Origin: Rhodospirillaceae bacterium
GTDB lineage: Bacteria; Pseudomonadota; Alphaproteobacteria; Thalassobaculales; Thalassobaculaceae
Reading direction: 5' to 3'
Length of the DNA: 64,000 nucleotides
NCBI GenBank assembly: GCA_018401495.1
Contig: JAGYJX010000006.1
Location: 310,001 to 374,000 of the forward strand
Shown: positions 49,326 to 59,164 of the stretch, piece by piece
How the letters are laid out: the number at the start of each line of letters is the position of its first letter
Position numbering within the stretch: the first letter of the stretch is position 1
Position numbers and translations under genes: made by a program
The notes under the pieces: generated by a model
Seen by the model: only the letters and a program-made list of their open reading frames with translations
Databases searched by the model: none
Told to the model about the DNA's origin: nothing

Positions 49326-50480
49326 ATGAGCCGTCGGCCGCTGCGCCCGTCGACCCGCGGTCAGGTCGCGCCGTTCATCGTGATGGACGTGATGTCGGCG
49401 GCGGCGGCGCGCGAGGCCGCCGGCGGCGACGTCCTGCACCTTGAGGTCGGGCAGCCGTCGACTCCGGCGCCACGCGGCGTGCTGGAGGCGGCTCGCCGCG
49501 CGCTCGATTCCGACCGCATCGGCTACACCCTGGCTCTCGGCATTCCGACGCTGCGCGAGCGGATCGCCCGGCACTATCGCGACGTTTACGGCGTCACGGT
49601 GCCGGCCGAGCGGATCGCCGTCACCACTGGCTCGTCGGCCGGTTTCCAACTCGCCTTCCTGGCGGCCTTCGACGCCGGAGCCCGCGTGGCCCTGGCCGCG
49701 CCCGGGTACCCCGCCTACCGCAACATCCTGCAGGCGCTGAACGTCGAGGTGGTCGACCTGCCGACGGACCGGGCCGATCGCTATCAGCCGACCGTGGAAC
49801 GTCTGCAGGCGGCCGGCAAGCTGGACGGCGTGATCGTCGCCAGCCCGTCCAACCCGACCGGCACCATGCTGGACGGGCCGGCCATGCGGCGACTGGCCGA
49901 CTGGTGCCGGGCCGTCGGCGTGCGCCTGGTGTCGGACGAGATCTATCACGGCATCGGCTACGGCATGCGGCCGGTGACGGCGCTCGAGGCCGAACCCGAC
50001 GCGATCGTCATCAACAGTTTCTCGAAGTACTTCTCGATGACCGGGTGGCGCATCGGCTGGATGGTGGTGCCGCCCGACCTGCTGCGCTCGGTGGAGTGCC
50101 TGGCCCAGAACTTCTTCATCTCGCCGCCGACGTTGTCGCAGATCGCGGCGGAGGCGGCGTTCGACTGCGAGGAGGAACTCCAGGCCAACCTGGCGCGCTA
50201 CGCAGCCAACCGGGAGATCCTGCTGAACGAGTTGCCGAAGGCAGGACTGGACGATCTCGCGCCGGCGGACGGTGCGTTCTACGTTTACGCCGACGTGGCG
50301 GCGCACACCAACGACAGCGTCGAATTCTGTCGGCGCCTGCTGGCCGAGACCGGCGTCGCCTGCACGCCTGGCGTGGACTTCGACCCGCAGCGCGGTCACG
50401 CGACCGTGCGCTTCTCGTTCGCCGGGGCGACCGAGACGATGGCCGAGGCGTGCCGGCGGATCACCGCCTGGCTGCGCTGA
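49326..50480 (+). CDS. PLP-dependent class I aminotransferase
   Basis: 384 residues. The fold-type I pattern is complete: LEVGQPSTPAPRGVLEAARR, VTTGSSAGFQLAFLAAF, PGYPAYRNILQAL, ASPSNPTGTML, SDEIYHGIGYG, the PLP lysine in NSFSKYFSMTGWRIGW, and the substrate Arg in HATVRFSFAGATE. It transfers amino groups between an amino acid and a 2-oxo acid; the substrate is unassigned. Four bases follow the GGT-like stop, so cotranscription is probable. Its 3' side meets rne and the minus-strand terminator of rne. Confidence 0.92.
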   Translation: MSRRPLRPSTRGQVAPFIVMDVMSAAAAREAAGGDVLHLEVGQPSTPAPRGVLEAARRALDSDRIGYTLALGIPTLRERIARHYRDVYGVTVPAERIAVTTGSSAGFQLAFLAAFDAGARVALAAPGYPAYRNILQALNVEVVDLPTDRADRYQPTVERLQAAGKLDGVIVASPSNPTGTMLDGPAMRRLADWCRAVGVRLVSDEIYHGIGYGMRPVTALEAEPDAIVINSFSKYFSMTGWRIGWMVVPPDLLRSVECLAQNFFISPPTLSQIAAEAAFDCEEELQANLARYAANREILLNELPKAGLDDLAPADGAFYVYADVAAHTNDSVEFCRRLLAETGVACTPGVDFDPQRGHATVRFSFAGATETMAEACRRITAWLR

Positions 50481-50507
50481 CGCCGCCTGGTCTTCCTGGA
50501 ACGAAAA

Positions 50508-50536
50508 AGCCCCGGCCGGAAGGTCCGGCCGGGGCT
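50508..50536 (-). terminator. Intrinsic terminator of rne
   Basis: A 13-bp perfect stem (AGCCCCGGCCGGA paired with 50524-50536) with a 3-base loop. On the minus strand it is followed by five Ts (50504-50508 region), the form of a Rho-independent terminator. It lies 24 bases after the rne stop and may also serve the convergent aminotransferase gene. Confidence 0.85.
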
Positions 50537-50559
50537 GATCCGAAGAACGGCGATGCCGC

Positions 50560-53370
50560 TTAGCGGCGCCACCAGCCCTTTTTGGGCTTCTCGACGGGGC
50601 TGTCGATCGTCTTGACGGCGATTGCCGATGCCTCGGTCGTGTCGGTTGGGGCCGCGCCGGTCGCTTCCGGTTCCGCCTCGGCGGACACGGTCTCGTCGCG
50701 GCCGGGCTCGCCGGTGATCGCCCGGTCCTCGGTCTCGGACGGGGCGGCTTCGGCTTCCGTCACCGCAACCACCTCGGCCGGCGCCTCGGCCAGCGGGGCA
50801 GCCTCGACCGGAGCAGCCTCGACCGGAGCAGCCTCGACCGGCGCCTCGTCGACCTTCTTGCGGCGGCGCGGAGCCCGCTTCGGCTTGGCGGGCTTCTCCG
50901 CCACCTCGGGCTCGGCCGGAACTTCCGTCACCGTCTCGACCGGTGCCGCCGCTTCCGCTGCGGCAACCGCAACCGGCTCTGGCCCGGCTGGCTCGGCAGC
51001 CGCCGGCTCGGCGGAGTCCGCCTCCGGAACCGGGGCTGGGGTCTCGGCGCTTGCAGCTGGCTCGGCGTGCGCTTCGGCTCCCCGAGGCGTGTCCTCCTCG
51101 ACGGTCTCCGGTTCCGGGGTCACCGCTGCGGCGGAGGTCTCGCTGCCTCTTTCCGTGTATCCGGCGTCCTCGACTCCGTCGTCCTCGGATCCGTCGTCGC
51201 CGCGGGCCTCGCCGTCGTGCGGCGTGCCGTTGCCGGCCGCCTCGGCACCCGTGGTCTCGTCGTCGCGACGCCGAGCCCGCCGACGGCCGCCGCGGCGTCC
51301 CCGCCGCCGACGCTTGCGCGCCGCTTCGTCTTCCTCGGACTCGGCCGTGCGTTCCTCGCCGGCCGGCTGCTCGGAAGCGGCGGCCTCGTCGAGATCCTCG
51401 GTCTCGCCGTCTTCCGACCCGGTCTCGGAGGTGGATTCCTCCGCCCCTTCGCCGCTGCGGCGGCGTCCGCCGCGGCGCCGCCGGCGGGAGCGACGCCCGC
51501 CACGGTCGTCCTCGGCCGGTCGCTCGGCCGCCGGTGCGGCGCGGCGCGCCGGCGCCGCCGGCTCGCCTTCGGTCTGCTCGTCCTCGTCGTCCTCGAGCTC
51601 ATCGACGACAAGGTCGTCCTCGTCGTCCTCGACCGGCGGCGGCAGGACGACCGCGGCGTTCTGGAACGCCGCACGCTCCTCCGGGGTCTTCGGGCGCCGC
51701 CGGTCCATCCGGTGATCGGGGGGGATAAGCGACTCATCCTGCTCAAGCAGCACACGGAAGCCGTAGCGATGCTCAATCTCAGCCAGGCGCTCGCGCTTGT
51801 GGTTGAGGATGTAGAGGGCCACCACTGCCGGCGTGTGCATCACGATCTCGGCGGAGCGGTTGCGCATCCCCTCCTCTTCGATGACCCGCAGGGCGTGCAG
51901 GGCCGAGGATTCGATCGATCGGATGTGGCCGGTGCCCTTGCAGTGCGGGCAGACCTGCGTGCTGGCTTCGAACAGCGACGGGCGCAGCCGCTGGCGCGAC
52001 AGTTCCATCAAACCGAAATGGCTGATCCGGCCGATCTGGATGCGCGCCCTGTCGGACTTCATCGCATCCTTCATGCGTCGCTCGACGGCATGCTGGTTGC
52101 GTGACTCCTCCATGTCGATGAAGTCGATCACGATCAGCCCGGCCAAGTCGCGCAGACGAAGTTGGCGCGCGATCTCGTCCGACGCCTCGATGTTGGTCTT
52201 GAGCGCCGTCTCCTCGATGTTGCGCTCACTGGTGGCGCGTCCGGAGTTGACGTCGATGGCGACCAGCGCCTCGGTCTGGTTCAGGACGATGTAGCCACCC
52301 GATTTCAGCTCGACGACCGGGCTGTGGATGGCGTCGAGCTGGCTCTCCACCTGGAAGCGGTGCAGCAGTGGCGTGTGCGGGTCGCGGTATGGCTGGACGC
52401 GCTTGGCGTGGCTCGGCACCAGCGCTTTCATGAAGTCCTTGGCGATCCGGTAGCCTTCCTCGCCCTCGACCTGAACCTCGTCGATATCGCGGGCGTAGAG
52501 GTCGCGGATCGACCGCTTGATGAGGTTGGCTTCCTCGTAGATCAGGCAGGGCGCGGTCGACTTCAGCGTGGTCTCGCGGATGTCGTCCCACAGCCTCAGC
52601 AGATACTCGTAGTCGCGCTTGATCTCGGTCTTGGTGCGTTCGCTGCCGGCGGTCCGCACGATGACCGCCATGCCATCGGGAACGTCCAACCCCTCGACGA
52701 TGTGCTTGAGGCGCTTGCGGTCACCGGCGTGGGTGATCTTGCGGCTGACCCCGCCGCCGCGGGCGGTGTTCGGCATCAGGACGCAATAGCGCCCGGCCAG
52801 CGACAGGTAGGTGGTGAGCGCCGCACCCTTGTTGCCGCGTTCTTCCTTGACGACCTGCACCAGCATGATCTGCCGGCGGGCGACGACCTCCTGGATCTTG
52901 TAGCGTCGGTTGACGGTGGTCTTGCGCTTGCGCCGGACATCCTCGATCGGATCGCCACCGACCGTCTCCGGACGGGCCTGCTCTTCCGTGGCGTCGCCAC
53001 CGGCGTCGCTGCCGCCGTCACCGGATTCCGCCGTCTCTTCCCCGCCGTCGTCGTCGCCGTACTCGTCCATTTCCTCGGACGCGCGGGCCCGCTCCTCGCG
53101 AAGCAGCGCTTCGCGATCCTCGATCGGTATGCGGTAGTAGTCGGGGTGGATTTCCGAGAACGCCAGGAACCCGTGCCGGTTGCCGCCGTACTCGACGAAG
53201 GCTGCCTGCAGCGAGGGTTCTACCCGGGTGATCCGAGCCAGATAGATGTTACCCTTGAGCTGCTTCTTGGTCGCGGTCTCGAAGTCGAAGTCTTCGAGGC
53301 GGTTCCCGTCGACCACCACGACCCGGGTCTCCTCCGGGTGGGTGGCATCGATGAGCATGCGCTTGGTCAT
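50560..53370 (-). CDS. rne: Ribonuclease E/G
   Basis: 936 residues. The S1/5'-sensor region holds TRVVVVDGNRLEDFDFE and VEPSLQAAFVEYGGNRHGFL with an acidic insertion (about residues 98-140). The catalytic DNase I-like part has ALVAIDVNSGRATSE and GLIVIDFIDMEESRN (metal-binding Asp residues), and the zinc-link is CPHCKGTGH. The C-terminal 300 residues are disordered, first Arg/Glu-rich, then Ala/Pro/Glu-rich, and act as degradosome scaffold in related species. RNase E starts mRNA decay and rRNA/tRNA processing. A 15-bp tandem repeat lies in the tail. Confidence 0.97.
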   Translation of the reverse strand: MTKRMLIDATHPEETRVVVVDGNRLEDFDFETATKKQLKGNIYLARITRVEPSLQAAFVEYGGNRHGFLAFSEIHPDYYRIPIEDREALLREERARASEEMDEYGDDDGGEETAESGDGGSDAGGDATEEQARPETVGGDPIEDVRRKRKTTVNRRYKIQEVVARRQIMLVQVVKEERGNKGAALTTYLSLAGRYCVLMPNTARGGGVSRKITHAGDRKRLKHIVEGLDVPDGMAVIVRTAGSERTKTEIKRDYEYLLRLWDDIRETTLKSTAPCLIYEEANLIKRSIRDLYARDIDEVQVEGEEGYRIAKDFMKALVPSHAKRVQPYRDPHTPLLHRFQVESQLDAIHSPVVELKSGGYIVLNQTEALVAIDVNSGRATSERNIEETALKTNIEASDEIARQLRLRDLAGLIVIDFIDMEESRNQHAVERRMKDAMKSDRARIQIGRISHFGLMELSRQRLRPSLFEASTQVCPHCKGTGHIRSIESSALHALRVIEEEGMRNRSAEIVMHTPAVVALYILNHKRERLAEIEHRYGFRVLLEQDESLIPPDHRMDRRRPKTPEERAAFQNAAVVLPPPVEDDEDDLVVDELEDDEDEQTEGEPAAPARRAAPAAERPAEDDRGGRRSRRRRRGGRRRSGEGAEESTSETGSEDGETEDLDEAAASEQPAGEERTAESEEDEAARKRRRRGRRGGRRRARRRDDETTGAEAAGNGTPHDGEARGDDGSEDDGVEDAGYTERGSETSAAAVTPEPETVEEDTPRGAEAHAEPAASAETPAPVPEADSAEPAAAEPAGPEPVAVAAAEAAAPVETVTEVPAEPEVAEKPAKPKRAPRRRKKVDEAPVEAAPVEAAPVEAAPLAEAPAEVVAVTEAEAAPSETEDRAITGEPGRDETVSAEAEPEATGAAPTDTTEASAIAVKTIDSPVEKPKKGWWRR
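50798..50842. repeat. 15-bp tandem repeat in the rne tail
   Basis: Three head-to-tail units of GCAGCCTCGACCGGA (last base of the third differs) encode AAPVE repeats of the RNase E C-terminal tail. The reading frame is kept (15 = 5 codons), so copy number can vary between strains without damage. Confidence 0.85.
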
Positions 53371-53940
53371 TGAGGCGAATCTCCGTGGCGCTTCGCCGCT
53401 CTAAGCGGGCGATCGCGGCGGCGCGTGAACGCGCGGCCGCGGGCGCGGTGCAAAAGGTTGATGATTGTCCGGCCATAGGCCGGGTCCTGACCGGAAAACA
53501 CGCGACGCTCCGCGCGCCGAGATCGGCGTCGATCAGGCTCGTCGGCATCGGCGCGGGCGACGGAAGAGTGGTCGTCGCCGTCCCGGACGGAAGTGCAGGT
53601 CTCACGTGGCTTGGCCCTGCGCCGACCGGACAGCGATGCCGTCCGACCGGTGTTCGAGAAAATCTGACGGACGTCCCAAGATCACGTTCACCCCAGAATT
53701 CACCCGAGGCTCGCACTCTGCGGAACTGCACCAACCATACTGTTCCGTGCGCACGCAAACAATGTTTTCTTTCGCCGCCGTGCCGGCGCCCGCCGCCGGG
53801 CGGCGGCACACAGGTCGCCGAATTCGCTTCAAGTATGTTTGAAGAGACGTCCCGTAGCTCGATGAAACACAACTCTTTTCCTTGCGTCTTCTCGTTGGTG
53901 CCGGTTAAGATGTCGCGGCTTTCGACGGAGGATCGGACGG
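53371..53940. other. Long divergent leader region between rne and amiC
   Basis: About 570 bases without a credible gene. In other proteobacteria rne has a long structured 5' untranslated region through which RNase E adjusts its own mRNA level; the length and several GC-rich inverted repeats here (for example 53780-53815) fit such a leader, but no homologous element was identified. The amiC side has the ribosome site GGAGGATCGG. No small gene or tRNA was recognised. Confidence 0.55.
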
Positions 53941-55152
53941 GTGACGGCGGTCGGCCGGTATGTCGCGTTGTTCGCGGTCGCGGTAGCGCTCGCGGTTGGA
54001 TCGCTCGCCGGTTCGGCGCGCGCCGAACCGGGTGTGACCGATCTCCGCGTCGGCCAGCACCCCGACAAGATCCGGTTCGTCCTCGAAATGACCGAGCGGG
54101 TCGACTTCCTGGCCTTCCAGCTTCCCGACCCCTATCGGATCGTCCTCGACCTGCCGCAGGTGACGTTCGATCTCCCGGCCGATGGCCGCTCCCGCCGCGT
54201 CGGCGCGATATCTGGATGGCGCTTCGGCGTGTTCGAGCCTGGAACGTCGCGGGTCGTCATCGATGCGGCCTCCCCGTTGGCGATCAAGGCCTCATTCATC
54301 CTGCCGCCATCGGGCGACAACGGGCATCGGCTGGTTCTCGACCTTGTGCCGACCGACCGCGAATCGTTCATGATCGCGTCCAACGATTCGGTCGCCCGGC
54401 GGGTTTCGCTGCGCGCGCCGTCGATCCAGGCGCCGGTAGCGCCACCACAGCCGGCTGGCGACCTGCGCCGTGTGATCGTGATCGATCCCGGCCACGGCGG
54501 TGTCGATCCCGGCGCGCTCGGCCACCAGCAGCACGAGAAGGAGATCGTGCTGGCGGCCTCGAAGACGCTGGCCCGCAGGCTGGAGGAGACCGGTCGGTAC
54601 AAGGTCGTCTTGACCCGCGACCGCGACGTCTTCGTGCGACTGCGCGACCGGATCGCGATCGCCCGGCGCGCCGGCGCTGACCTGTTCATCTCGGTGCACG
54701 CCGATTCGATCGGCGACAAGTCGTTGCGGGGCCTGTCGGTGTACACCCTCTCCGAGACCGCCTCCGATGCCGAGGCGGCGGCGCTGGCGGTCAGCGAGAA
54801 CAAGGTCGACATCATCGCCGGCATGGACCTGTCGGACCAGGCGCCGGAGGTGACGGATATCCTGATCGACCTTGCCCAGCGCCGCACCAAGAACCTGTCG
54901 GCCCGGATGGCGGCCTATGTGGTCGAGGAGTTGTCGAAGACGACGCCGGTTCTCAAACGCGCCCACCGCTTCGCCGGCTTCGCCGTGTTGAAGGCGCCGG
55001 ACGTTCCGTCCGTGCTGGTCGAACTCGGCTTCCTGTCGAACCCGGTGGATCACAAGAACCTCCACAATCCGGCGTTCCGGGACAAGCTGGCGGAAGGTCT
55101 GGCCCGCTCCATCGACAATTATTTCCAGGGAATGCAGGCGGCCTACCGCTGA
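53941..55152 (+). CDS. amiC: N-acetylmuramoyl-L-alanine amidase with AMIN domain
   Basis: 403 residues. A signal peptide ends at SARA-E (about residue 28). The AMIN domain (about 30-130) has DLRVGQHPDKIRFVLEMTE and RVVIDAASPLAIK; it targets the enzyme to the septum. The Amidase_3 domain carries the zinc ligands in VIDPGHGGVDPGALG, EKEIVLAASKTLARRL, SVHADSI and VELGFLSNP. It cleaves the stem peptide from murein at division. GTG 53941 is chosen for GGAGG upstream. The PBP1a gene follows on the same strand, forming a cell-wall pair. Confidence 0.95.
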   Translation: MTAVGRYVALFAVAVALAVGSLAGSARAEPGVTDLRVGQHPDKIRFVLEMTERVDFLAFQLPDPYRIVLDLPQVTFDLPADGRSRRVGAISGWRFGVFEPGTSRVVIDAASPLAIKASFILPPSGDNGHRLVLDLVPTDRESFMIASNDSVARRVSLRAPSIQAPVAPPQPAGDLRRVIVIDPGHGGVDPGALGHQQHEKEIVLAASKTLARRLEETGRYKVVLTRDRDVFVRLRDRIAIARRAGADLFISVHADSIGDKSLRGLSVYTLSETASDAEAAALAVSENKVDIIAGMDLSDQAPEVTDILIDLAQRRTKNLSARMAAYVVEELSKTTPVLKRAHRFAGFAVLKAPDVPSVLVELGFLSNPVDHKNLHNPAFRDKLAEGLARSIDNYFQGMQAAYR

Positions 55153-55284
55153 TCGCGACCGCGATCACGGGCGCGTCACAATTCGCTGCTATCCGCGACC
55201 GATGGGACGTCGGTGCCCCGGCGTCGGCGATCTGCTAATCTCGGCGCGACAGAAACGGCGAGCGCGCGAAGGGTTGGACGCTGC

Positions 55285-57735
55285 ATGCGGTGGATCCTCG
55301 GACTCCTGGCGATGGTGTTCATCCTGGCGATCGGCGGGGTGGGTGCCGTGCTGTTCGGCTTCTACCACTTCGGGCGCGGCCTGCCCGACTACGACTACCT
55401 GGCGGACTACGAGCCGCCGGTCGTGACCCGGGTGCACGCCGGCGATGGGCGCCTGCTCGCCGAATACGCCCGCAACGAGCGTGTCTTCGTACCCATCGAG
55501 GCGATCCCAAAGCGGGTGATCAAGGCGTTCCTCGCCGCCGAGGACAAGAATTTCTACGAGCATCCCGGCGTCGACTTCGTCAGCCTGCTGTCGGCGATGG
55601 TCATCAACGCCCGCAATTACGGCACCGGACGTCGGCCGGTCGGCGCCTCCACCATCACCCAGCAGGTCGCCAAGAACTTCCTGCTGACCAACGAGGTGTC
55701 GGTCGAGCGCAAGGCCAAGGAGGCGATCCTGGCGTTCCGCATCGAGCGGTCGCTGAGCAAGGACCGTATCCTCGAGCTGTACCTGAACGAGATCTACCTC
55801 GGCTTCGGCTCCTACGGCGTGGCGGCGGCGGCGCTGAGCTATTTCGACAAGCCGCTGTCGGCGCTGACCATCGGCGAGGCCGCCTATCTGGCGGCGCTGC
55901 CGAAAGCACCGAACAACTACCATCCGAGGCGCCGGCTGGACGCGGCCATCGAGCGGCGCGACTGGGTGATCGGGCAGATGCGCCGCAACGGCTTCATCTC
56001 CGACGCCGAGGCGGATGCGGCGCAGGGTGAGCCGCTGGTCGTCCGCGACACGTCGGCGAGCGACGTCGCTTCCGCCGACTACTTCGCCGAAGAGGTCCGC
56101 CGGGAATTGTTGCGCCGGTTCGGCGAAACGGCCCTCTACGAAGGTGGCCTCTCGGTTCGTACGTCGATCGACCCGCGTCTGCAGGTGATTGCCGAGACGG
56201 TTCTGCGCCGTGGCCTCGAGGAGTATGACCGGCGTCACGGCTGGCGCGGCCCGTTGGCCACGCTCCCGGTCGCCGCCGGCTGGGGCGACGCGCTGGCTGC
56301 GGTTCCGGCGCCCAAGGGCCTTGGAACCTGGCGCCTCGCGTTGGTGCTGCGGTCCGATGCCAAGACAGCCGAGATCGGCTTCGCCGACGGCAGTCTCGGC
56401 ACGATTTCACTGGCCGACATGAAGTGGGCGCGGCCATGGCTGGAAGATCAGCGCTTCGGCGCGGCGCCGACGGCGGTGGACGCGGTCCTGAAGCCCGGCG
56501 ACGTCGTCCCGGTCGACGCCGCGGGCGCGGCGCCGGACGGCAAGCCCGCTGCGGCCAACTCCTACGCGCTGCGCCAGATTCCCGACGTCGGAGGGGCCAT
56601 CGTCGCGCTTGACCCGCACACCGGGCGGGTGCGGGCGATGACCGGGGGCTACGACGCCAAGATCAGCGAGTTCAACCGCGCCACCCAGGCGCGGCGTCAG
56701 CCGGGCTCCTCGTTCAAGCCGTTCGTCTACCTGGCGGCCCTCGACTCCGGCTACGCGCCGACCACCCAGATCCTCGATGCGCCCTTCGTCATCGACCAGG
56801 GCGCCGGACTCGGGAAGTGGAAGCCGTCGAACTACACCAACAAGTTCTACGGCCCGACACCGATGCGGATCGGCGTCGAGCAGTCGCGCAACCTCATGAC
56901 GATCCGCCTCGCCCAGACCATCGGGATGGAAAAGGTCGTCGACTACGCCGAGCGGTTCGGGGTGGTGGAAGGCATGCAGCCGCACCTGTCGTATTCGCTC
57001 GGCGCCGGTGAAACCACCCTGATGAAGATGACCGCCGCTTACGGAATGCTGGTGAATGGCGGCAAGAAGATCGGACCGAGCCTGATCGACCGGGTGGTTG
57101 ATCGGCATGGGCGGACCCTCTGGCGCCACGATGATCGGCCTTGCGACGGCTGCAACGAGACGGACTGGAACGGCGGCGCGCCGCCGGTTATCCCCGACGC
57201 GCGCGCTCAACTCGTCGATCCGGCATCGGCCTATCAGATCGTCTCGATGCTGGAAGGGGTGGTACAGCGCGGGACCGGGCGGCGCATCGCCGAACTCGGC
57301 CGGCCACTCGCGGGCAAGACCGGCACCACCAACGAGAACTTCGACGCCTGGTTCGTCGGCTTCTCGCCGAATCTCGCGGTGGGCGTGTTCGTGGGCTTCG
57401 ACCAGCCGCGCACGCTGGGCGCCCAGGATACCGGTTCGAGCGTCGCAGCGCCGATCTTCAAGGCGTTCATGGGTGAGGCGCTGCAGGGCGAACCGGTGGT
57501 CGACTTCCGGATTCCGCCTGGGGTTCGACTGGTGTGGATCGACCACGAGACCGGCCAGCGCTCCAACCCCGGCGCGCGCGGTGCAATCCTCGAGGCGTTC
57601 AAGCCGGGCACCGAGCCGACCGGGGTCAGGACGGTTATCGATGGCGGCATGCCCGCCGGCGAGTCCGGCAGCGATCCGAACTCAGCCGAGGGTCCGAGGC
57701 CGCCTGTTGCGACCGGCGGGTCCGGCCTCTATTAA
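55285..57735 (+). CDS. mrcA: Penicillin-binding protein 1A (bifunctional)
   Basis: 816 residues. One N-terminal membrane helix (LGLLAMVFILAIGGVGAVLF) anchors it. The glycosyltransferase domain shows LAAEDKNFYEHPGVD, GASTITQQVAKN and ERKAKEAILAFRIE; the transpeptidase domain shows PGSSFKPFVY (SxxK serine), QSRNLM (SxN) and GKTGTT (KTG). An OB-like insert sits between them, as in PBP1A. It polymerises and cross-links murein. ATG 55285 is taken because it opens the membrane helix; in-frame sequence upstream is not conserved-looking. Confidence 0.95.
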   Translation: MRWILGLLAMVFILAIGGVGAVLFGFYHFGRGLPDYDYLADYEPPVVTRVHAGDGRLLAEYARNERVFVPIEAIPKRVIKAFLAAEDKNFYEHPGVDFVSLLSAMVINARNYGTGRRPVGASTITQQVAKNFLLTNEVSVERKAKEAILAFRIERSLSKDRILELYLNEIYLGFGSYGVAAAALSYFDKPLSALTIGEAAYLAALPKAPNNYHPRRRLDAAIERRDWVIGQMRRNGFISDAEADAAQGEPLVVRDTSASDVASADYFAEEVRRELLRRFGETALYEGGLSVRTSIDPRLQVIAETVLRRGLEEYDRRHGWRGPLATLPVAAGWGDALAAVPAPKGLGTWRLALVLRSDAKTAEIGFADGSLGTISLADMKWARPWLEDQRFGAAPTAVDAVLKPGDVVPVDAAGAAPDGKPAAANSYALRQIPDVGGAIVALDPHTGRVRAMTGGYDAKISEFNRATQARRQPGSSFKPFVYLAALDSGYAPTTQILDAPFVIDQGAGLGKWKPSNYTNKFYGPTPMRIGVEQSRNLMTIRLAQTIGMEKVVDYAERFGVVEGMQPHLSYSLGAGETTLMKMTAAYGMLVNGGKKIGPSLIDRVVDRHGRTLWRHDDRPCDGCNETDWNGGAPPVIPDARAQLVDPASAYQIVSMLEGVVQRGTGRRIAELGRPLAGKTGTTNENFDAWFVGFSPNLAVGVFVGFDQPRTLGAQDTGSSVAAPIFKAFMGEALQGEPVVDFRIPPGVRLVWIDHETGQRSNPGARGAILEAFKPGTEPTGVRTVIDGGMPAGESGSDPNSAEGPRPPVATGGSGLY

Positions 57736-57771
57736 GACGTCCCGATCAACCCCGGGTGACGGAGAGCGCCG

Positions 57772-58900
57772 ATGCGCGCGGAAACCACCGCGACCGCCGA
57801 AGAAATCAAGCAGTCGATCGAGCTGCTGAGGAGGCATCTTTGACTGGGATGTCGCGACGACCCGACTGTCCGAACTGGACGCGCTGACCCAGGATCAGGC
57901 GCTCTGGAACGACCCGGAGCGCGCGCAGAACCTGATGCAGGAGCGCACGCGCCTGGAAAAGCAGCTCGACGAGGTCAGGCAACTCAGCCGCGATCTCGAC
58001 GACGCGCTGATGCTGATCGAGCTCGGTGAAGCCGAGGGCGACACCACGACCGTCGCCGAAGCCGAGAAGGAGCTGCTGGCGGTCCGCGATCGGGCGGCCT
58101 CGATGGAGATCGAGAGCCTGCTGTCCGGTGAGGCCGACGGCAACGACTGCTTCCTCGAAGTGCACGCCGGGGCAGGCGGGACCGAGGCCCAGGACTGGGC
58201 CGAGATGCTGCTGCGGATGTACACCCGCTGGGCCGAGCGCCGCGGCTTCAAGGTCGAATGGCTGGAGGAGAGCGCCGGCGAGGAAGCGGGCATCAAGTCC
58301 GCCACCCTGAAAGTCGCCGGCCACAACGCCTATGGCTGGCTGAAGACCGAAAGCGGCGTGCACCGTCTGGTGCGGATTTCGCCCTACGACAGCCAGGCGC
58401 GCCGGCACACCAGCTTCTCGAGCGCCTGGGTGTATCCGGTGATCGACGACTCGATCGACATCGTGGTCGAGGACAAGGACCTCAAGGTCGACACCTACCG
58501 GGCGTCGGGTGCCGGTGGCCAGCACGTCAACCGGACGGACTCGGCGATCCGCATCACCCACATTCCGTCCGGCATCGTCGTGCAGTGTCAGGCCGACCGC
58601 TCGCAGCACCGCAACCGGGCGACCGCCATGGGCATGCTGAAGGCCCGGCTCTACGAGGCCGAACTGAAGCGCCGCGAGGAGGCGGCAGCGGCGACCGAGG
58701 CGACCAAGTCGGACATCGGCTGGGGCCACCAGATCCGTTCCTACGTCCTGCAGCCCTACCAGATGGTCAAGGACCTCCGAACGGGTGTGGAATCCGGTAA
58801 TCCGTCGGCGGTGCTCGACGGCGACATCGACGCGTTCCTGGAGGCGGCGTTGGCGGCGAAGGTCGGAATGACCCGCACCGGGGTGCCCGAGGGCGGCTGA
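57772..58900 (+). CDS. prfB: Peptide chain release factor 2, with programmed +1 frameshift
   Basis: About 375 residues. A 23-codon first frame ends at an in-frame TGA (57841-57843); translation continues in the +1 frame with [13 protein letters not shown]. The remainder is classical RF2: GGQ loop in [31 protein letters not shown], and the codon-recognition tripeptide SPY (SPF in E. coli) before [14 protein letters not shown]. It reads UGA and UAA stop codons. GGAG precedes ATG 57772. The gene follows mrcA by 36 bases. Confidence 0.97.
57829..57844 (+). promoter_or_regulatory. prfB programmed frameshift site
   Basis: AGGAGG (57829-57834), CAT, CTT, TGA, C: an anti-Shine-Dalgarno element three bases before the slippery CTT codon and the weak stop TGA-C. 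It is equivalent to the E. coli site AGGGGG-TAT-CTT-TGA-C. Low RF2 favours slippage of the Leu tRNA by one base, so RF2 controls its own synthesis. Confidence 0.95.
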
Positions 58901-58950
58901 GAGACCGAAGCCGGTTGGGAAACTGCCGGTCTCCGCATCGTGATTCCAAC

Positions 58951-58979
58951 CGAAGGCCGGGCCCAGAGCCCGGCCTTCG
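58951..58979 (+). terminator. Hairpin after prfB
   Basis: A 12-bp perfect stem CGAAGGCCGGGC / GCCCGGCCTTCG with a five-base loop, 50 bases after the prfB stop. It is followed by only a short T-rich GTTTC, so termination may need help from Rho. The rest of the gap to 59164 is AT-richer and likely carries the promoter of the next gene. Confidence 0.7.
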
Positions 58980-59164
58980 GCGTTTCAGGATCGGGTCGGC
59001 GAGTCGCGCCATGCGGGTGCCCGGCTGGATCCGGGTGCACCCCGGTGACCGGCTGGAAACCCGCGCAATTCTGCCGTCCGACCATAGCTTGTGCCAAACG
59101 GCAGCGAAGCGCACCAAATCGAGTAATAATCCATGATCTGTAAAACCTTGTGGGGAATCAGACC

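Noticed and set aside
50582..51728. Long open frames on the plus strand opposite the rne tail
   Set aside because: They are mirror images of the GC-rich, Ala/Pro/Glu-rich RNase E tail, with Ser- or Arg-rich low-complexity translations and no family features.
57772..57843. Separate 23-codon upstream peptide before prfB
   Set aside because: It is the first frame of RF2 itself, joined by the programmed +1 shift at CTT-TGA-C.
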